A stretch of 8,930 nucleotides of DNA. Origin: an uncultured Ignavibacteria bacterium. Its GTDB lineage: Bacteria; Bacteroidota; Ignavibacteria; Ignavibacteriales; Melioribacteraceae. Location of the stretch: positions 1 to 8,930 of the forward strand of contig CALGLM010000374.1 of assembly GCA_937930275.1 (NCBI GenBank), given 5' to 3'. Shown piece by piece: positions 6,846 to 8,930 of the stretch; position 1 is the first letter of the stretch, and the number at the start of each line of letters is the position of its first letter. Both the position numbers and the translations under genes were made by a program. A model generated the notes under the pieces. The model ran no database searches. It saw only the letters and a list, made by a program, of their open reading frames with translations, and had not been told where the DNA came from.

Positions 6846-7897
6846 GAAGACCTATTTTATTATCATTAGTTCTATTTACTTATTTATTTACGGCTTGTTC
6901 AAAAGACGGAGACAAAACACCAACTTCACCGATAGAAGTTAAATATAAAGGAGTTTATATTATAAACGAAGGACTTTACGGACAAAACAATTCTTCAATT
7001 TCAATTATTGATTTAAGTCTAAATTCAGTTAATAATAGTATTTACGAAGATGCAAATAACGGTTTAAGCTTAGGCGATACCGGAAACGATATGGAAATAT
7101 TTGATAGCAAAGGATATATTGCGGTGGATAACAGCAATAAAATTGAGATAATTGACTTAAATACCTTTAGAAGTCTGGGGCATGTTGATTTAGGCGCTGG
7201 AAGCAGCCCTCGAGATGTAGTAATAATTGATTCCACGCTTGGATATGTAACAAGTCTATACACAAATAAACTAATTAAATTTAATCCTTCAACCAAACAA
7301 GTAATAAAATCAATAAATGTTGGTGATAAACCCGAAGCGGCGGTATATGCAAACGGTAAAATTTATGTTACCAATTCGGGGTTCGGCAGCGATAATACAG
7401 TAAGCGTTGTTGATATTATGACCGATACGGAAGTTGCAAAGCTTAAAGTAGGGTTTAATCCTCGCTTTGCACACAAAGCTGATGACCAAACTATTTATAT
7501 TGTTTGCTCGGGACAATTTGATGCCACCGGGAGAGGCGGAATTTACAAAATAATTAATACTACGGTTATTGATTCGGTAATTATTAATAATAACCCGGGC
7601 GAGTCTTGCATTGCAAATAACTCGTTAATGGTTGTTGCAAACAGCTATGGTTTATATAAAGTTAATCTTACTAACATGACTGCAGATGAAAATCCGTTTG
7701 TAAACTCGATGGATATTAACCCTATATTCGGAGTTGTTTATTCTTTAGGGTATGATAAAACAAATAATTTGCTTTATTGCGGAAATCCTAAAGACTTTCA
7801 ACAAAACGGTGAAGTTGTGGTTGTGGATTTAACAGGAACAGAAGTTAGAAGATATGACGTCGGCATAAATCCCGGAACTATATATATAAGAAATTAA
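6842..7897 (+). CDS. btuG: BtuG-like surface lipoprotein, seven-bladed beta-propeller (YncE/DUF5074-like)
   Basis: This 351-residue lipoprotein likely captures cobalamin at the cell surface and hands it to the receptor encoded just upstream. The signal peptide ends in the lipobox FTAC with lipidated Cys19. The following SKDGD carries the acidic residues associated with surface export of lipoproteins in Bacteroidota. Seven propeller-blade strand motifs can be counted: GVYIINEG (37), GYIAVDNSNKIEIIDL (91), GYVTSLYTNKLIKF (134), KIYVTNSG (173) with VSVVDI, TIYIVCSG (217), SLMVVANSYGLYKVNL (261) and LLYCGNP (310) with EVVVVDL. Linkers such as VGDKPEAAVYANG and VGFNPRFAHKADD are typical YncE-type blade boundaries. 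BtuG2 of Bacteroides thetaiotaomicron is a seven-bladed propeller that binds B12 very tightly and complexes with BtuB. The same fold, lipidation, gene order and B12 control support that role here. ATGA overlap with the receptor implies coupled translation. Binding of B12 by this protein is inferred. Confidence 0.85.
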   Translation: MRRPILLSLVLFTYLFTACSKDGDKTPTSPIEVKYKGVYIINEGLYGQNNSSISIIDLSLNSVNNSIYEDANNGLSLGDTGNDMEIFDSKGYIAVDNSNKIEIIDLNTFRSLGHVDLGAGSSPRDVVIIDSTLGYVTSLYTNKLIKFNPSTKQVIKSINVGDKPEAAVYANGKIYVTNSGFGSDNTVSVVDIMTDTEVAKLKVGFNPRFAHKADDQTIYIVCSGQFDATGRGGIYKIINTTVIDSVIINNNPGESCIANNSLMVVANSYGLYKVNLTNMTADENPFVNSMDINPIFGVVYSLGYDKTNNLLYCGNPKDFQQNGEVVVVDLTGTEVRRYDVGINPGTIYIRN

Positions 7898-7937
7898 AAT
7901 ATTTCGACTGTTGATTAGCTCCTATTTAGTCGATTTG

Positions 7938-7977
7938 TCCCCTTGTTTTACTTAAAAATAAAATAAGGGGATTTTTT
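7938..7977 (+). terminator. Rho-independent terminator of the B12 uptake operon
   Basis: TCCCCTTGTTTTA (7938-7950) pairs with TAAAATAAGGGGA (7959-7971) over 13 positions with one G-U wobble. It closes an 8-nt loop and is followed by six T at 7972-7977. It lies 40 nt after the BtuG-like stop. A smaller stem, TCGACT (7904-7909) with AGTCGA (7928-7933), sits just before it and may not matter. Confidence 0.9.
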
Positions 7978-8061
7978 ATACTTATTTATATAATATTAAT
8001 TACAAATTTCATCCAATTAATATTTTTTACTTTGAAAATAATTTAAAATGTGTTATTTTAA

Positions 8062-8069
8062 TAAGTTTG
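8062..8069 (+). promoter_or_regulatory. Probable promoter (-7 box) of the LOG-family gene
   Basis: TAAGTTTG matches the Bacteroidota TAnnTTTG box exactly. It would start transcription near 8075, leaving a short leader with the strong ribosome site AAGGAG (8085-8090) 8 nt before the ATG. A TTTG at 8031-8034 is present, but the 27-nt spacing is longer than usual, so the -33 element is uncertain. The terminator upstream makes an independent promoter here necessary. Confidence 0.45.
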
Positions 8070-8098
8070 CGATTTAATTTATACAAGGAGTTATTAAA

Positions 8099-8917
8099 AT
8101 GAAAGACGATTCAAGACCGGAAAAAGCGTATAACAATCTCGAGTTTTTGAACTCGCCGGAAGCAAGAACTATAAGAATTCTTTCAGAATTTTACGAACCA
8201 CAAGCTCGTTTTAAAAAGGAAAAGATACAAGATACAATAGTATTTTTTGGTTCCGCACGATTATTATCATCGAAAGATGCAAATGAAAACTTAGCAAATA
8301 TCGAAAAAAGTGATAAAACTTTACCAGATTATGAAGCAAAGCTGAAAAAAGCTAAAAAATTAGTAGAAATGTCTCATTATTATGACGAAGCAGAATTATT
8401 ATCGGCTCGTTTAACGAAATGGGCTGCAACATTGCCCGGCAACGGTAAACGTTTAACAATTTGTAGCGGCGGCGGTCCCGGAATTATGGAAGCAGCCAAT
8501 AAAGGTTGTTTTGATGAAGGCGGTAAATCAATCGGTCTTAATATTAGCATTCCGTTTGAACAGTTTGTAAATAATTATGTACCCAAAGAATTAGCTTTTG
8601 AATTCCATTACTTTTTCATGCGTAAGTTCTGGTTCATTTATCTTGCTAAAGCACTTATTGTATTCCCTGGTGGTTTTGGTACTTTAGACGAAATGATGGA
8701 AGTTTTAACTTTAATTCAAACACATAAAGTTAAAAAACATATTAAAGTTATTATTTACGATTCAAATTACTGGAAAAAAGTTATTAATTTTGATGCTTTA
8801 ATTGAAAGCGGAATGATTAGTGCCGAAGATATGAATATTATTGACTTCTGCGATTCAATTGACGAAGCTTTTAATAAAATAACAAAAAGCTTTGAAGATA
8901 ATTTTTTACATGAATAA
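8099..8917 (+). CDS. LOG-family protein (TIGR00730-type, long form); putative nucleotide 5'-monophosphate phosphoribohydrolase
   Basis: This is a 272-residue cytoplasmic Rossmann-like protein of the LOG family, once annotated as lysine decarboxylase. Characterised members release the base from nucleoside 5'-monophosphates (cytokinin activation in plants, purine/pyrimidine monophosphate hydrolysis in bacteria). Visible motifs are the first strand TIVFFGSAR at 46-54, SGGGPGIMEAANKG at 123-136, FFMRKFWF at 172-179 with the conserved Arg175-Lys176 pair, and the signature PGGFGTLDE at 190-198 with the catalytic Glu198. All expected active-site residues are present. It is longer than canonical LOG (about 180-200 residues). 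There is an extra N-terminal segment of about 45 residues, and a charged, helix-rich insert of about 60 residues lies between the first strand and the glycine loop. AAGGAG 8 nt upstream sets the start. It is separated from the B12 operon by a terminator, so no link to cobalamin is implied. Substrate preference is not predictable from the sequence. Confidence 0.92.
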   Translation: MKDDSRPEKAYNNLEFLNSPEARTIRILSEFYEPQARFKKEKIQDTIVFFGSARLLSSKDANENLANIEKSDKTLPDYEAKLKKAKKLVEMSHYYDEAELLSARLTKWAATLPGNGKRLTICSGGGPGIMEAANKGCFDEGGKSIGLNISIPFEQFVNNYVPKELAFEFHYFFMRKFWFIYLAKALIVFPGGFGTLDEMMEVLTLIQTHKVKKHIKVIIYDSNYWKKVINFDALIESGMISAEDMNIIDFCDSIDEAFNKITKSFEDNFLHE

Positions 8918-8930
8918 ATTAAACATATTA
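8910..8930 (+). CDS. Possible start of a further gene, cut by the window edge
   Basis: An ATG at 8910 overlaps the end of the LOG-family gene by 8 nt and reads MNKLNIL, open to the last base of the window. Short overlaps of this kind are common between cotranscribed genes. No strong ribosome site precedes it, and seven codons are too few to judge, so this is only a candidate. No terminator follows the LOG gene within the window, which would fit continued transcription. Confidence 0.25.

Noticed and set aside
7042..7516. Minus-strand open frames opposite the propeller gene.
   Set aside because: They are shadows of the beta-propeller coding sequence, with low-complexity translations.
1..8930. 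CRISPR arrays, tRNA or rRNA genes, insertion sequences, defence genes.
   Set aside because: No regularly spaced repeats, transposase or integrase motifs, terminal inverted repeats or RNA gene signatures were seen on either strand.

Overview
This is an A+T-rich window from a Gram-negative bacterium, most likely of the Bacteroidota/Ignavibacteriota/Chlorobiota group. Four things point there: a TonB-dependent receptor with an N-terminal carboxypeptidase-like domain, a surface-type lipoprotein with acidic residues just after the lipobox cysteine, promoters matching the Bacteroidota -7 box TAnnTTTG, and the gene content generally. Recognisable Shine-Dalgarno sequences before most genes would fit an Ignavibacteria-like lineage better than a classic Bacteroides. 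That placement is inference.

The left half (1-4157, minus strand) is a compact operon for a MacAB-type ABC system of the LolD/FtsX class. In transcription order it has a periplasmic membrane-fusion protein, a soluble ATPase, and two separate FtsX-like permeases, the second cut by the window edge. Gaps are only 8-11 nt. No TolC-like outer-membrane protein is in view.

The centre (4158-4694) is a divergent intergenic region. It holds a Bacteroidota-type promoter followed by a cobalamin riboswitch with all the hallmark blocks, including the B12 box and a complementary L5/L13 kissing-loop pair. Downstream, an 11-nt arm can pair with the L13 hairpin instead (10 of 11 pairs). This is a plausible expression-platform switch.

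The riboswitch leads a two-gene operon on the plus strand (4695-7897): a TonB-dependent outer-membrane receptor (BtuB-like), and a seven-bladed beta-propeller surface lipoprotein that overlaps it by ATGA and resembles BtuG of Bacteroides. Together they look like a BtuB-BtuG vitamin B12 capture and import pair. A strong intrinsic terminator (7938-7977) closes the operon.

The right end (8062-8917) has its own promoter and ribosome binding site and encodes a long-form LOG-family protein (nucleotide 5'-monophosphate phosphoribohydrolase fold). A further gene may begin at 8910 and run off the window.
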